Shown here piece after piece: positions 1-8,180 of a DNA stretch of 64,000 nt. Source of the DNA: Lutibacter sp. B1. GTDB lineage: Bacteria > Bacteroidota > Bacteroidia > Flavobacteriales > Flavobacteriaceae. Location: the NCBI RefSeq assembly GCF_012524075.1, contig NZ_JAAZUI010000006.1, positions 62,001 to 126,000 of the forward strand, in the 5' to 3' direction. The first letter of the stretch is position 1. Each line of letters begins with the position of its first letter. The notes beneath the pieces are model-generated. The model worked only from the letters and a program-made list of their open reading frames with translations. It did not search any database and was not told the DNA's origin. Both the position numbers and the translations under genes were made by a program.

Positions 1-1005
1 CCCTTCCACCCAATGTTTGGTGCCATGCCAAATACACCTTTAATGATGGAATTTCAAATTACTCAAGAATATTTAGGCTTTAGTACGCACTTAGTGTATT
101 TACCAAAATTATATGAAGAAGTTTTAGAAGCCGATACCTATAGAAAAGGAAAAGGTTCAACTGTTGCTAAAGTAATTGACGGAACACTTAACCATAAAAA
201 ACTAACCGGTATTGCAGGAGTTTCAAATATAGGAAATGATATAAATTGGACAGGACACCCTTTTGCACAAGCAAACTGGTACGGTTTTGGACGTTTAGCA
301 TGGAACCCTTATTTAAAATCGGAAACTATTGCCGACGAATGGCTACGCTGTACATTTTCAAATGATAAAAATTTTATACAGCCTATAAAAGAAATGATGC
401 TAAAATCTCGAGAAACGGTTGTAAATTATATGACTCCTCTTGGTTTGCATCACATTATGGATACCGGTCATCATTATGGTCCGGGACCTTGGGTTAGTAA
501 TCTTTCTAGGCCGGAATGGAATCCTGTTTACTATCATAATGCCGATGAAAATGGCATCGGATTTAACAGAACAAGTACCGGAAGTTATGCAACAGAGCAA
601 TATGCCCCGGAAATTGCAGAAATGTATAACAACATAGAAACGTGCCCTGAAAAAGATTTATTATGGTTTCACCATGTTTCATGGGACTATACTTTAAAAA
701 ATGGAAAAACGCTTTGGGACAACATAGCTCTAAAATATCAAGAAGGAGTTAATGATGTTGAATACATGAGTACAACTTGGAATACCATGCAAAATTATGT
801 AGATAAAGAACGCTTCAATCAAGTAAAAATGTTATTAAATATTCAGCTTAAAGAAGCAAAATGGTGGCGTGATGCCTGTTTGTTGTATTTTCAACAATTT
901 TCAAAAAAAGAACTACCTATTGAGGTTAAAAAACCTGAACATACATTAGAATATTTTCAATCTTTGAAATTTCCGTACGCTCCGGGTATTAAACCCCAAT
1001 GGTAA
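1..1005 (+). CDS. aguA: GH67 alpha-glucuronidase, C-terminal part
   Basis: The reading frame is open from base 1, so the true start lies outside the window and the first ATG at 13 is internal. The protein resembles the C-terminal half of GH67 alpha-glucuronidases, which remove 4-O-methyl-glucuronic acid from the non-reducing end of aldouronic acids made by xylanases. Recognisable family stretches are LMMEFQITQEY, GNDINWTGHPFAQANWYGFG, HHIMDTGHHYGPGPW and LLWFHHVSWDY. The end is normal (...GIKPQW). It is followed after 34 bases by an SDR gene and then uxuA, so released glucuronate would feed directly into the hexuronate pathway encoded downstream. GH67 is clear; whether the enzyme is periplasmic or cytoplasmic cannot be seen because the N-terminus is missing. 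Confidence 0.93.
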   Translation, partial: PFHPMFGAMPNTPLMMEFQITQEYLGFSTHLVYLPKLYEEVLEADTYRKGKGSTVAKVIDGTLNHKKLTGIAGVSNIGNDINWTGHPFAQANWYGFGRLAWNPYLKSETIADEWLRCTFSNDKNFIQPIKEMMLKSRETVVNYMTPLGLHHIMDTGHHYGPGPWVSNLSRPEWNPVYYHNADENGIGFNRTSTGSYATEQYAPEIAEMYNNIETCPEKDLLWFHHVSWDYTLKNGKTLWDNIALKYQEGVNDVEYMSTTWNTMQNYVDKERFNQVKMLLNIQLKEAKWWRDACLLYFQQFSKKELPIEVKKPEHTLEYFQSLKFPYAPGIKPQW

Positions 1006-1039
1006 CAAAAACAGATTTACAGATTTAATATAATACCAA

Positions 1040-1771
1040 ATGAATAAAATAGCAATAGTGACCGGTGGTAATGCCGGCCTAGGTTATGCAACAGCAAAAA
1101 AATTCTGTGACAACGGAATTAAAACATACGTAATTGGAAGATCAAAAGAAAAGACAGAAAATGCTTGTTTAGAAATGGGAAGCAATGCTGTTCCTGTGAT
1201 TTTTGATCTAACAAATTTATCGGAAATCCCGCAATTAATTGAATCAATTGGAAAAAAAGGGACAATTGATATTTTAGTAAACAATGCCGGAATAAACTTA
1301 AAGAAAGATTTTATAGATGTTACTGACGAAGATTTTTCATCAATAATACACACCAACGTTCAAAGCGTATTTACTATTAGCAGAGAAGTTGTAAAAATTA
1401 TGAAAAATACAGGTGGAAGCATCATAAATATAAGTTCAATGGCTTCACAATATGGATTGCCAAAAGTAATTGCATATTCTGCAAGTAAAGGAGCAATTGA
1501 AGCTATGACACGTGCCATGGCTGTAGACTTAGCCTCTTTTGGAATTAGAGTAAATTGTATTGCTCCCGGTTTTATCGAAACAAAAATGTCTGCCAAAGCT
1601 TTAAATAATGATCCTGAAAGAAAAAATAAAGTACTTTCAAGAACTCCAATGGGCATTTTAGGTAAACCATCAGATATAGCTGATGCTGTTTATTATTTTG
1701 CGGGCAGTGAATCAAAATTTGTTACAGGTACCATTTTACCTGTAGATGGTGGAAATAGTATAGGATTTTAA
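1040..1771 (+). CDS. SDR-family oxidoreductase, probable D-mannonate (fructuronate) oxidoreductase
   Basis: A 243-residue classical short-chain dehydrogenase. It shows the Rossmann motif TGGNAGLG (residues 8-15), NNAG (81-84), and the catalytic Ser133, Tyr146 and Lys150 within YSASK. It ends in the usual PVDGGNSIGF. The family reduces or oxidises sugar-acid carbonyls with NAD(P)H. Its position between an alpha-glucuronidase and uxuA suggests it reduces fructuronate to mannonate, replacing the non-homologous long-chain UxuB. That assignment is inferred from context; close relatives annotated KduD or gluconate 5-dehydrogenase have the same motifs. It starts 34 bases after aguA and ends 13 bases before uxuA, consistent with one transcript. 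Confidence 0.85.
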   Translation: MNKIAIVTGGNAGLGYATAKKFCDNGIKTYVIGRSKEKTENACLEMGSNAVPVIFDLTNLSEIPQLIESIGKKGTIDILVNNAGINLKKDFIDVTDEDFSSIIHTNVQSVFTISREVVKIMKNTGGSIINISSMASQYGLPKVIAYSASKGAIEAMTRAMAVDLASFGIRVNCIAPGFIETKMSAKALNNDPERKNKVLSRTPMGILGKPSDIADAVYYFAGSESKFVTGTILPVDGGNSIGF

Positions 1772-1784
1772 TTCTTATTTATAA

Positions 1785-2954
1785 ATGATACGAATGCAAC
1801 AAACAATGCGATGGTACGGAGTGCACGATGCTACATCGCTTATTGATATAAAACAATGTGGAGTTACCGGTATTGTTACAGCTTTACATGAAGTACCTAT
1901 TGGCGAAATTTGGACAGTAGAAGCTATTAATGAACGTAAGCAAATTATTGAAAAAGTAGGTTTAGAATGGAAAGTAGTTGAAAGCCTTCCTGTACACGAA
2001 GATATTAAAAAACGAACAGGAAATTTTCAATTATATATTGAAAATTACAAACAAAGTTTATACAATCTTGCACAATGTGGTATTGAAATAGTTACCTATA
2101 ATTTTATGCCTATTTTAGATTGGGTTCGTACGCATCACGATTATAAAAATAATGATGGAACAAAATCATTATATTTCCACAAAGATGCATTTGTTTATTT
2201 TGATGTTTTTTTATTAAAAAGACCAAATGCGAAAGCTAACTATACGCCAGATCAAATTAATAAAGCAGTTAACTATGGAAAACAACTTAGCAGAGAAGAA
2301 AAAAGAAAACTATTTAAAAATGTATTATTAGGACTTCCTGGAAGCGATAAAAATTTTACGTCTAAGAAAGTTCTTCAGCTTTTAGACGAATACCAACATA
2401 TTGATGATAAAGCGTTACGACAAAATTTAGTCTTATTTCTTCGTGAAGTAGCTCCATTTGCTGAAAAAGTTGGCTTAAAATTAGCCATTCATCCAGACGA
2501 TCCTCCATATTCTATTTTAGGATTACCACGAATTGTAAGTACACTAGAAGATTTAGATTTCATATTTAATGAAGTTCCTTTGAAAGCTAATGGATTATGC
2601 TATTGCACAGGTTCTCTTGGAGCACATCCTTCAAATGATTTACTTGAAATATTAAACAAAACTGCTTCACGAGTTCACTTTTTACATTTAAGAAATGTTG
2701 TTAAAGATAAAAATGGAAATTTTAAAGAATCTGAACACCTTTATGGAGATAATCAAATGCCTAAAATTGTAGAAAAAATTATTACTATTATGCAAGAAAG
2801 GCAAATTAGTATTCCAATGCGGCCAGACCATGGTTTTTTACACGATGTAGAAAGTCGTAAAAAATTGTATCCGGGCTATTCACTAATAGGTCGTTTAAAA
2901 GGACTTTCGGAACTTAGAGGATTAGAACAAGGAATTATATATAAAATAAAGTAA
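1785..2954 (+). CDS. uxuA: mannonate dehydratase
   Basis: A 389-residue protein, close to the usual UxuA length of about 390. UxuA dehydrates D-mannonate to 2-keto-3-deoxygluconate in glucuronate breakdown. Family landmarks are MRWYG near the N-terminus, VTALHEVPIGEIW (31-43), the metal-site stretch HPDDPP (236-241), CYCTGSLGAHPSND (272-285) and MRPDHGF (345-351). The first ATG at 1785 gives MIRMQQTMRWYG; Met4 (1794) or Met8 could equally be the start, since family members begin only a few residues before RWYG. The gap to the SDR gene is 13 bases and the GH10 gene follows 32 bases later. Confidence 0.95.
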   Translation: MIRMQQTMRWYGVHDATSLIDIKQCGVTGIVTALHEVPIGEIWTVEAINERKQIIEKVGLEWKVVESLPVHEDIKKRTGNFQLYIENYKQSLYNLAQCGIEIVTYNFMPILDWVRTHHDYKNNDGTKSLYFHKDAFVYFDVFLLKRPNAKANYTPDQINKAVNYGKQLSREEKRKLFKNVLLGLPGSDKNFTSKKVLQLLDEYQHIDDKALRQNLVLFLREVAPFAEKVGLKLAIHPDDPPYSILGLPRIVSTLEDLDFIFNEVPLKANGLCYCTGSLGAHPSNDLLEILNKTASRVHFLHLRNVVKDKNGNFKESEHLYGDNQMPKIVEKIITIMQERQISIPMRPDHGFLHDVESRKKLYPGYSLIGRLKGLSELRGLEQGIIYKIK

Positions 2955-2986
2955 ATTTATAAACAATTAAATTCAAATTAAAACCC

Positions 2987-4141
2987 ATGAAAATAAACAA
3001 ATTCTTAACAATTTTAATTACAACTATTGCTATTAGTTGTGGAGGTGATGGAGATGGTCCAGATCCGGTTGGGCCAATTATTGGAGGACCTACAACAGGT
3101 GGAGGAACTACAGGGGGCACAACAGGAGAAACTGAATCTTTAGTATATACACCAACAAAAACCCTAAAAGGAACTGCTGATTTTCCAATAGGAACTGTAG
3201 TCTCAGCAAATAAACTTAGTTCCAGCAGTTATTCAACATTCCGAACAATTTTAAACGGTGAATTTAATAGTATTACTGCTGAAAATGATATGAAAATGGC
3301 AAGTATGTTTACAGGACCTGATACGTACAATTTTAACAATGGTGATGCCATAGTAACTTATGCTAAAGATAACAGAATGCGTGTGTTTGGCCATACATTA
3401 ATTTGGCATAGCTCTATACCAAGCTGGTTAAACAGTTATTCTGGTACTGATGAAGAGTTTGAAGCTCAAATTGAAGGTTATATTAAAGCAACGGTTTCTC
3501 ATTTTGCTGAATTCAAAAACTCAAATGGCGAACCCGTTGTTGCCGGTTGGGATGTAGTTAATGAAGCTTTTACTGATGATGCCAACAACGCAGTATTCAA
3601 AAAAAGAATGGGAGCTGATTATGTTGCTAAATGTTTTAAATGGGCAAGAGAAGCAAATGCTGATGTTAAATTATTTTATAACGATTATAATTTAGAAAGC
3701 CAAACATCAAAAGTTACAGAAGTTGTAAATATGGTTAACCGATTTAAAAGCGAAAGTGTTCCAATTGACGGAATCGGTTTACAAATGCATATCGATTATA
3801 AAGATCCTGATGTAAATACTATTTCAAACAATCTAAATACATTGGTTGATACTGATCTTTTAATTCATTTTTCTGAAATGGACATGACAGTTAATAGAGA
3901 TAAAGTTTTATCAGAATTAACTTATGAAAGAGCTGTTGAACAACAAAACAGATTTGAAGAAGTTGTTGCATTATACAATACAATACCGAATAATCAAAAA
4001 TTTGGTATTACACTTTGGGGAATGAGAGACAGTGACAGTTGGTTATTAAATTTCCATAATAACCAAAATGAATGGCCTTTATTATTTAACGCTGATTATG
4101 AATACAAAATAGCCCATAAAGGTTTTATTGAAGGATTGTAA
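2987..4141 (+). CDS. GH10 endo-1,4-beta-xylanase lipoprotein
   Basis: A 384-residue secreted xylanase. Residues 1-18 form a lipoprotein signal ending in AISC (lipidated Cys18). A Gly/Thr/Pro-rich tether (19-47) follows, then a GH10 barrel. The acid/base is Glu193 in WDVVNEAF and the nucleophile is Glu297 in HFSEMD, about 104 residues apart as usual for GH10. GHTLIWHSSIPSW (135-147) and ITLWGMRDSDSWL (341-353) are further family motifs. There is no inserted carbohydrate-binding module in the barrel; binding modules occur instead in the separate lipoprotein encoded at 4604-6556. The Cys is followed by GGDGDG, an acidic/Gly stretch like surface-export signals of Bacteroidota lipoproteins, so cell-surface display is likely. 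Last gene of the plus arm; a terminator follows. Confidence 0.95.
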   Translation: MKINKFLTILITTIAISCGGDGDGPDPVGPIIGGPTTGGGTTGGTTGETESLVYTPTKTLKGTADFPIGTVVSANKLSSSSYSTFRTILNGEFNSITAENDMKMASMFTGPDTYNFNNGDAIVTYAKDNRMRVFGHTLIWHSSIPSWLNSYSGTDEEFEAQIEGYIKATVSHFAEFKNSNGEPVVAGWDVVNEAFTDDANNAVFKKRMGADYVAKCFKWAREANADVKLFYNDYNLESQTSKVTEVVNMVNRFKSESVPIDGIGLQMHIDYKDPDVNTISNNLNTLVDTDLLIHFSEMDMTVNRDKVLSELTYERAVEQQNRFEEVVALYNTIPNNQKFGITLWGMRDSDSWLLNFHNNQNEWPLLFNADYEYKIAHKGFIEGL

Positions 4142-4164
4142 TAGTAAAAATAACTCAATTTTTA

Positions 4165-4197
4165 AAAAAACTCTCGCTAAATAGTGAGAGTTTTTTT
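4165..4197 (+). terminator. Rho-independent terminator of the xylanase arm
   Basis: The inverted repeat CTCTCGCT / AGTGAGAG (4171-4178 and 4183-4190) has a four-base loop and is followed by seven T. It lies 24 bases after the GH10 stop and ends the plus-strand arm. Confidence 0.9.
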
Positions 4198-4523
4198 ATT
4201 GTCGATACTAAAAAATAGTTATAAATAAACTTAATTTATAGTTATATTTTTTTTACTAATTGAAAACTCAAGTTAACAATTAATAATTTAAACAAGCTTT
4301 CAACAAGAGTTCGATGAATTAAAATAGTTAACTGTTAGTATTTATATTATATTTATTTCTACCTTCACAGGAATGACAAATTCTTAATCAGCAAAAAAAT
4401 CTAATTAATTTATCAGATACTTTTAAATTAAACTCATGTTGCTAATAAAAAACAATTAAATCTTTAATAATTTATCGTTAAAATCAAATACATAGATATT
4501 TCCAAATAAGTAAGATTCTTATT
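4198..4523. other. non-coding gap between convergent arms
   Basis: Very AT-rich sequence between the two facing terminators. I see no ORF of useful length, RNA gene, or TAnnTTTG promoter pointing at a gene. The gap is longer than needed for two terminators, but I could not recognise a decayed gene in it. Confidence 0.6.
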
Positions 4524-4556
4524 ACAAAAAAACCGAGAGTATTTACTCTCGGTTTA
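4524..4556 (-). terminator. Rho-independent terminator of the SusCD arm
   Basis: The inverted repeat AAACCGAGAGT / ACTCTCGGTTT (4530-4540 and 4545-4555) has a four-base loop. On the minus strand it is followed by a run of T (the A-run at 4526-4532). It lies about 50 bases past the stop of the CBM lipoprotein gene. Confidence 0.9.
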
Positions 4557-4603
4557 AATTTAACTTAATTCAAAAAATTTAAAGTAAATTATCAATTTAA
4601 ATA

Positions 4604-6556
4604 TTATTCACATGCATCATATTCAACAACTGCTACATCATCTACAAAAAATGTTTCTGTAGTAGCTCCCATATCAAATAGTAACCTATATACTCCTGAA
4701 GGAACTGCCGCTGCATTTACTATAAATGTGAAATACGTCCAATCTTCAGAAATTTCTAAATCTGATGAATAAAAGAAATCAGATCCATTTCCGTCATATT
4801 GAGACATAGAAATTCTAAATACACCATTTGGTCCAGCAGCTTTAGCCCAGAAACTGATTTTATAATCTCTACCTTCTATCATGTCCATAGGATCAGAAGC
4901 AATTTGTGTATCCCAAGGGTTACCACCTGCTCCAGTGGCTGTTAAAGATGCACCTCCAGAATGAAATTCAGAAGTAGAAACATCGTGAGTACCATTTAAT
5001 GATTCCCAACCTGTTAATCCATCTTCAAAACCACCGTTCACATTTAATCCTGTCGGAACTTCATATTCTTTCACACTTATTGCATCTACAAAGAAAGTTT
5101 GTACAGTAGCCCCCATATCAAATAGTAATCTATATACACCTGAAGGAACTGCTGCTGCTTCTACAACATGTGAAAAATAGGTCCAATCTTCTGGAATTTC
5201 CATATCTGCTGAATAAAAGAAATCAGATCCATTTCCATCATATTGAGACATTGAAATTCTAAATACACCATCTGGTCCAGCTGCTTTAGCCCAGAAACTA
5301 ATTTCATAAGTTGTACCTTCAACCAAGTCTAAAGGATCTGATGCAATTTGTGTATCCCAAGGATTAGCACCTGCTCCTGTGGCGGTCATAGATGTTGAAC
5401 CACAATAGAATTCTGAAGTAGAGACATCATGAGATCCATTAAGTGATTCCCATCCAGTCAAACCATCTTCAAAACTTCCATTTACAAGTAATTCTGGAGC
5501 TCCTATAGAACCACCTCCTCCAGCAATTAAGGTAATATTATCTACAAAGAAAGTGGTTGTAGTTGCCCCTAAATCTAAAACAAATCTTGTTTCAGGAGAA
5601 GTAGCGGTAAATGCCCATTGTACCTGTTGCCATTCAGTACCTATATCATAATTTCCTGAGTATTGTGCTCCAGCAGATTCATTAGTAGAAAAACGCATGT
5701 TTCCTCCTGCTGCTTCAGCTTTAATCCACATAAAAGCAGTATATTCAACACCAATAATAGTTTCTACAGGATCACTTACAAACTGAGTTCTCCAAGCGTC
5801 TCCCCCAGCACCTATTGCTTTTAAAGATCTACCTACATACACTTCATTTTCACTTGTTGTTGCAGTCATTCCTTCTCCTCCATTCCATTTACCCCAATTT
5901 GTAAAATTATCACCATCACCTAATTCAAGTTCTCCATTTAAAATCAAATTCTGTCCTATATAAAAAATTGATTCTGATTTTTCTATACCATGTATCGTTT
6001 CAAGTTCTATTTCAGCTAAACTATTCTCAGGTAAACCATCTGGAACAATAAGTTTTAATTCTGAAGCTGTTGAAGACGCTTCAACTTCAGCATCGGATCC
6101 GCCTATTTTTGCTGCAACTATATTCCCTAAATTAACACCTTTAATAGTAACAATTTCTCCAGATTGTGCTGCACTTGGGCTAATTTTTTCAAATACAGGT
6201 GTTGGTCTTAATAATACTTCAAAATCTACACTTACGCGATAGTTTTCAGCCATTGCTAAAGTAACAGTTGTTATACCTGCCTCCGCTTTTGAAGGAACAA
6301 CAAAATAAATTGTATCACCATCTAATTGAAATTCTGCTTGTAGATTTCCTACAAATACAAATTGTACTTCATTAAATCCGGTTCCTACAAGTGTAACAGT
6401 TTCATTAGGATATTCTGCTCCCGGACTAATACTAGCAATAGAAACATTTCCTGTTCCTTTTCCATTACCAGAAAATTCATCATCATCACAACTAACTATC
6501 GTAATCAATGTGAAAACTGCAATGAAACTAAATAAGAGTTTTATATATTTTTTCAT
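4604..6556 (-). CDS. surface glycan-binding lipoprotein with IPT/TIG and three CBM4/9-like modules
   Basis: A 650-residue lipoprotein encoded just after susD. Its signal ends in IVSC (Cys23), followed by DDDE, an acidic patch typical of surface-exposed Bacteroidota lipoproteins. Residues about 38-115 and 118-200 look like two IPT/TIG immunoglobulin-like domains (ISPGAEYPNETVTLVGTGF; ISPSAAQSGEIVTIKGVNL). Three jelly-roll modules of CBM4/9 type follow at about 203-345, 356-498 and 504-646. The first has diverged; the second and third are near copies, offset by 148 residues. There is no catalytic domain, so the likely role is capturing xylan at the surface for SusC/SusD, like SusE/F or SGBP-B. 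Glycan specificity is inferred from neighbours only. Confidence 0.85.
   Translation of the reverse strand: MKKYIKLLFSFIAVFTLITIVSCDDDEFSGNGKGTGNVSIASISPGAEYPNETVTLVGTGFNEVQFVFVGNLQAEFQLDGDTIYFVVPSKAEAGITTVTLAMAENYRVSVDFEVLLRPTPVFEKISPSAAQSGEIVTIKGVNLGNIVAAKIGGSDAEVEASSTASELKLIVPDGLPENSLAEIELETIHGIEKSESIFYIGQNLILNGELELGDGDNFTNWGKWNGGEGMTATTSENEVYVGRSLKAIGAGGDAWRTQFVSDPVETIIGVEYTAFMWIKAEAAGGNMRFSTNESAGAQYSGNYDIGTEWQQVQWAFTATSPETRFVLDLGATTTTFFVDNITLIAGGGGSIGAPELLVNGSFEDGLTGWESLNGSHDVSTSEFYCGSTSMTATGAGANPWDTQIASDPLDLVEGTTYEISFWAKAAGPDGVFRISMSQYDGNGSDFFYSADMEIPEDWTYFSHVVEAAAVPSGVYRLLFDMGATVQTFFVDAISVKEYEVPTGLNVNGGFEDGLTGWESLNGTHDVSTSEFHSGGASLTATGAGGNPWDTQIASDPMDMIEGRDYKISFWAKAAGPNGVFRISMSQYDGNGSDFFYSSDLEISEDWTYFTFIVNAAAVPSGVYRLLFDMGATTETFFVDDVAVVEYDACE
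4610..5491 (-). repeat. tandem intragenic duplication of a CBM module
   Basis: Within the lipoprotein gene, codons 356-498 and 504-646 are two copies of the same module with a 444-bp period. Both begin NG(S/G)FEDGLTGWESLNG and share RISMSQYDGNGSDFFYS and SGVYRLLFDMGAT. The proteins look roughly 80% identical by eye, while the DNA differs at many third positions, so the duplication is not very recent. Confidence 0.9.
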
Positions 6557-6577
6557 AATTAAAATTTTAATAATTAG

Positions 6578-8155
6578 TTAGTAACCTTCGTTTTGAGAAA
6601 CTTTAGCCAAATCAACAAAAGATTGAGGAATAGGCCATCTTACATGCTTAGGTTGAATGTTTGGAGCTGCATTTGGATTGTACATTTTTACTCTATCAAC
6701 TAACAACCCTAAACGTTTTAGCATTGCCCATCTGTGTCCTTCATGTCCTAATTCACGTGCATGTTCTTCTAAAATAGTTTCTTGATCTAAACTTGTCAAA
6801 TGATGAGTAGAATCACCATAAGCTCTATCTCTTATTGTGTTTATTAACTGTAATGCACGTCCTTCATCTCCATTTCTCCAATGAGCTTCAGCACCAATAA
6901 TAAAAGCTTCCGCATAACGATATACAATGATATTTCTATAACCTTCTGCTTCACCTACAGTTCTTCCATAAGTACCATCTTCCCAATGTTTAGTTGTAGT
7001 TGGTTCAATATATCTACGCTGTATAGCATCAACACCAAATTGTTCAATAACATCTTCATCGGTTACAATATCTCCTAATTGTTTTCCTTCAGGTAAATTA
7101 GCTTCATCATCAAAATACCAATGCAGTTTATGCCAAGCTTCTAATCTTCCATCTTCTTCATCAAAAAGTGACCAATAATAATCTGATGGAGAAAGCCTTG
7201 ACCAAGCTCTACCTCCTTGTTCCATAGTTCTTTGCACTCCACCTATTCTGTCATAAAGTGGTACATACATTTGAGATGTACGTTGAGCTCTATTACTTAT
7301 TGCAGGGTCGAAAACCCAAGATAAAATAATTTCATTATTGCTTTCTTCTCCGGTTTTTCCTCCATCAGTACCAAAGATATTATCTAAAGGTTGAAGTTCA
7401 TAAGATCCATCATTTACTACTGCATCAGCGGCTTTAGCTGCTTCAGCCCAATTACCTAAATCCATATATGCTTTAGCTAATAATAAATTAGCCAATCCTT
7501 TTGATGGCGCACCTACACCTGTTGTATTTGATCTAGGTTGTAACAATGGTATTGCTGCCTTACAATCTGAAATAATTAAATCATAAATCACAGATTTATC
7601 TTCTAAAGGTGCATCTGTAGTTGGCTCTTCGCCTTCAGGAAGTAATTTAGATAATGGAATATTATCCCATCTTTGTACTAATTCTAAATTCAAATAAGCT
7701 CTCATTGCGTAGGCTTCACCTATAAATCTTTGAATATTAGCTGCTTCAGCATCATCGTTTGGTACAATTTCGTTACCAATTACTCTATTACAATTAGCTA
7801 GTGATGCATAATAAGCATTCCAAATTTCTTCTATTTCACCACTTGAAGCAGATAATCCTGAATTATATTCATTCATACCTAACATACCTCCTGCATTAAC
7901 GTCTACCAAATTGGTACCACTTTTTACAAGATCAGTTCCACATTGCTTATACATTGAAATTTGCATATTTTCATGTACGGCTCTTGCTCTTTCATATACT
8001 TGAAACATTGTTGCTTCCAACCCTTCTATATTGTTTAAAACTAAACTAGCAGGAAGTCCATCTCGTTGCTCAAGATCAAGAATGTCATCTTCACAACTCG
8101 AAAGTAGAAAAACTACTGAGAGTGATAATATTATATATTTTGTTAAATTTTTCAT
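6578..8155 (-). CDS. SusD/RagB-family glycan-binding lipoprotein
   Basis: A 525-residue SusD-like protein, next to a SusC-like transporter as usual. The signal ends LLSSC (Cys21) followed by EDD, marking an outer-membrane lipoprotein on the cell surface. Features of the family are NNIEGLEATMFQVYERAR near the start, the TPR-rich helical region (IQRFIGEAYAMRAYLNLELVQRW and LANLLLAKAYMDLGNWAEAAKAADAVV), and the C-terminal ELGHEGHRWAMLKRLG. SusD proteins form a lid on the SusC barrel and bind oligosaccharides. Its operon with a CBM lipoprotein, facing GH10/GH67 genes, points to xylo-oligosaccharides or glucuronoxylan fragments; the ligand is not visible from the sequence. Gap to the downstream gene is 21 bases and to susC 25 bases. 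Confidence 0.95.
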   Translation of the reverse strand: MKNLTKYIILSLSVVFLLSSCEDDILDLEQRDGLPASLVLNNIEGLEATMFQVYERARAVHENMQISMYKQCGTDLVKSGTNLVDVNAGGMLGMNEYNSGLSASSGEIEEIWNAYYASLANCNRVIGNEIVPNDDAEAANIQRFIGEAYAMRAYLNLELVQRWDNIPLSKLLPEGEEPTTDAPLEDKSVIYDLIISDCKAAIPLLQPRSNTTGVGAPSKGLANLLLAKAYMDLGNWAEAAKAADAVVNDGSYELQPLDNIFGTDGGKTGEESNNEIILSWVFDPAISNRAQRTSQMYVPLYDRIGGVQRTMEQGGRAWSRLSPSDYYWSLFDEEDGRLEAWHKLHWYFDDEANLPEGKQLGDIVTDEDVIEQFGVDAIQRRYIEPTTTKHWEDGTYGRTVGEAEGYRNIIVYRYAEAFIIGAEAHWRNGDEGRALQLINTIRDRAYGDSTHHLTSLDQETILEEHARELGHEGHRWAMLKRLGLLVDRVKMYNPNAAPNIQPKHVRWPIPQSFVDLAKVSQNEGY

Positions 8156-8180
8156 TTTACTCTATTGTTTAATTTAATTA

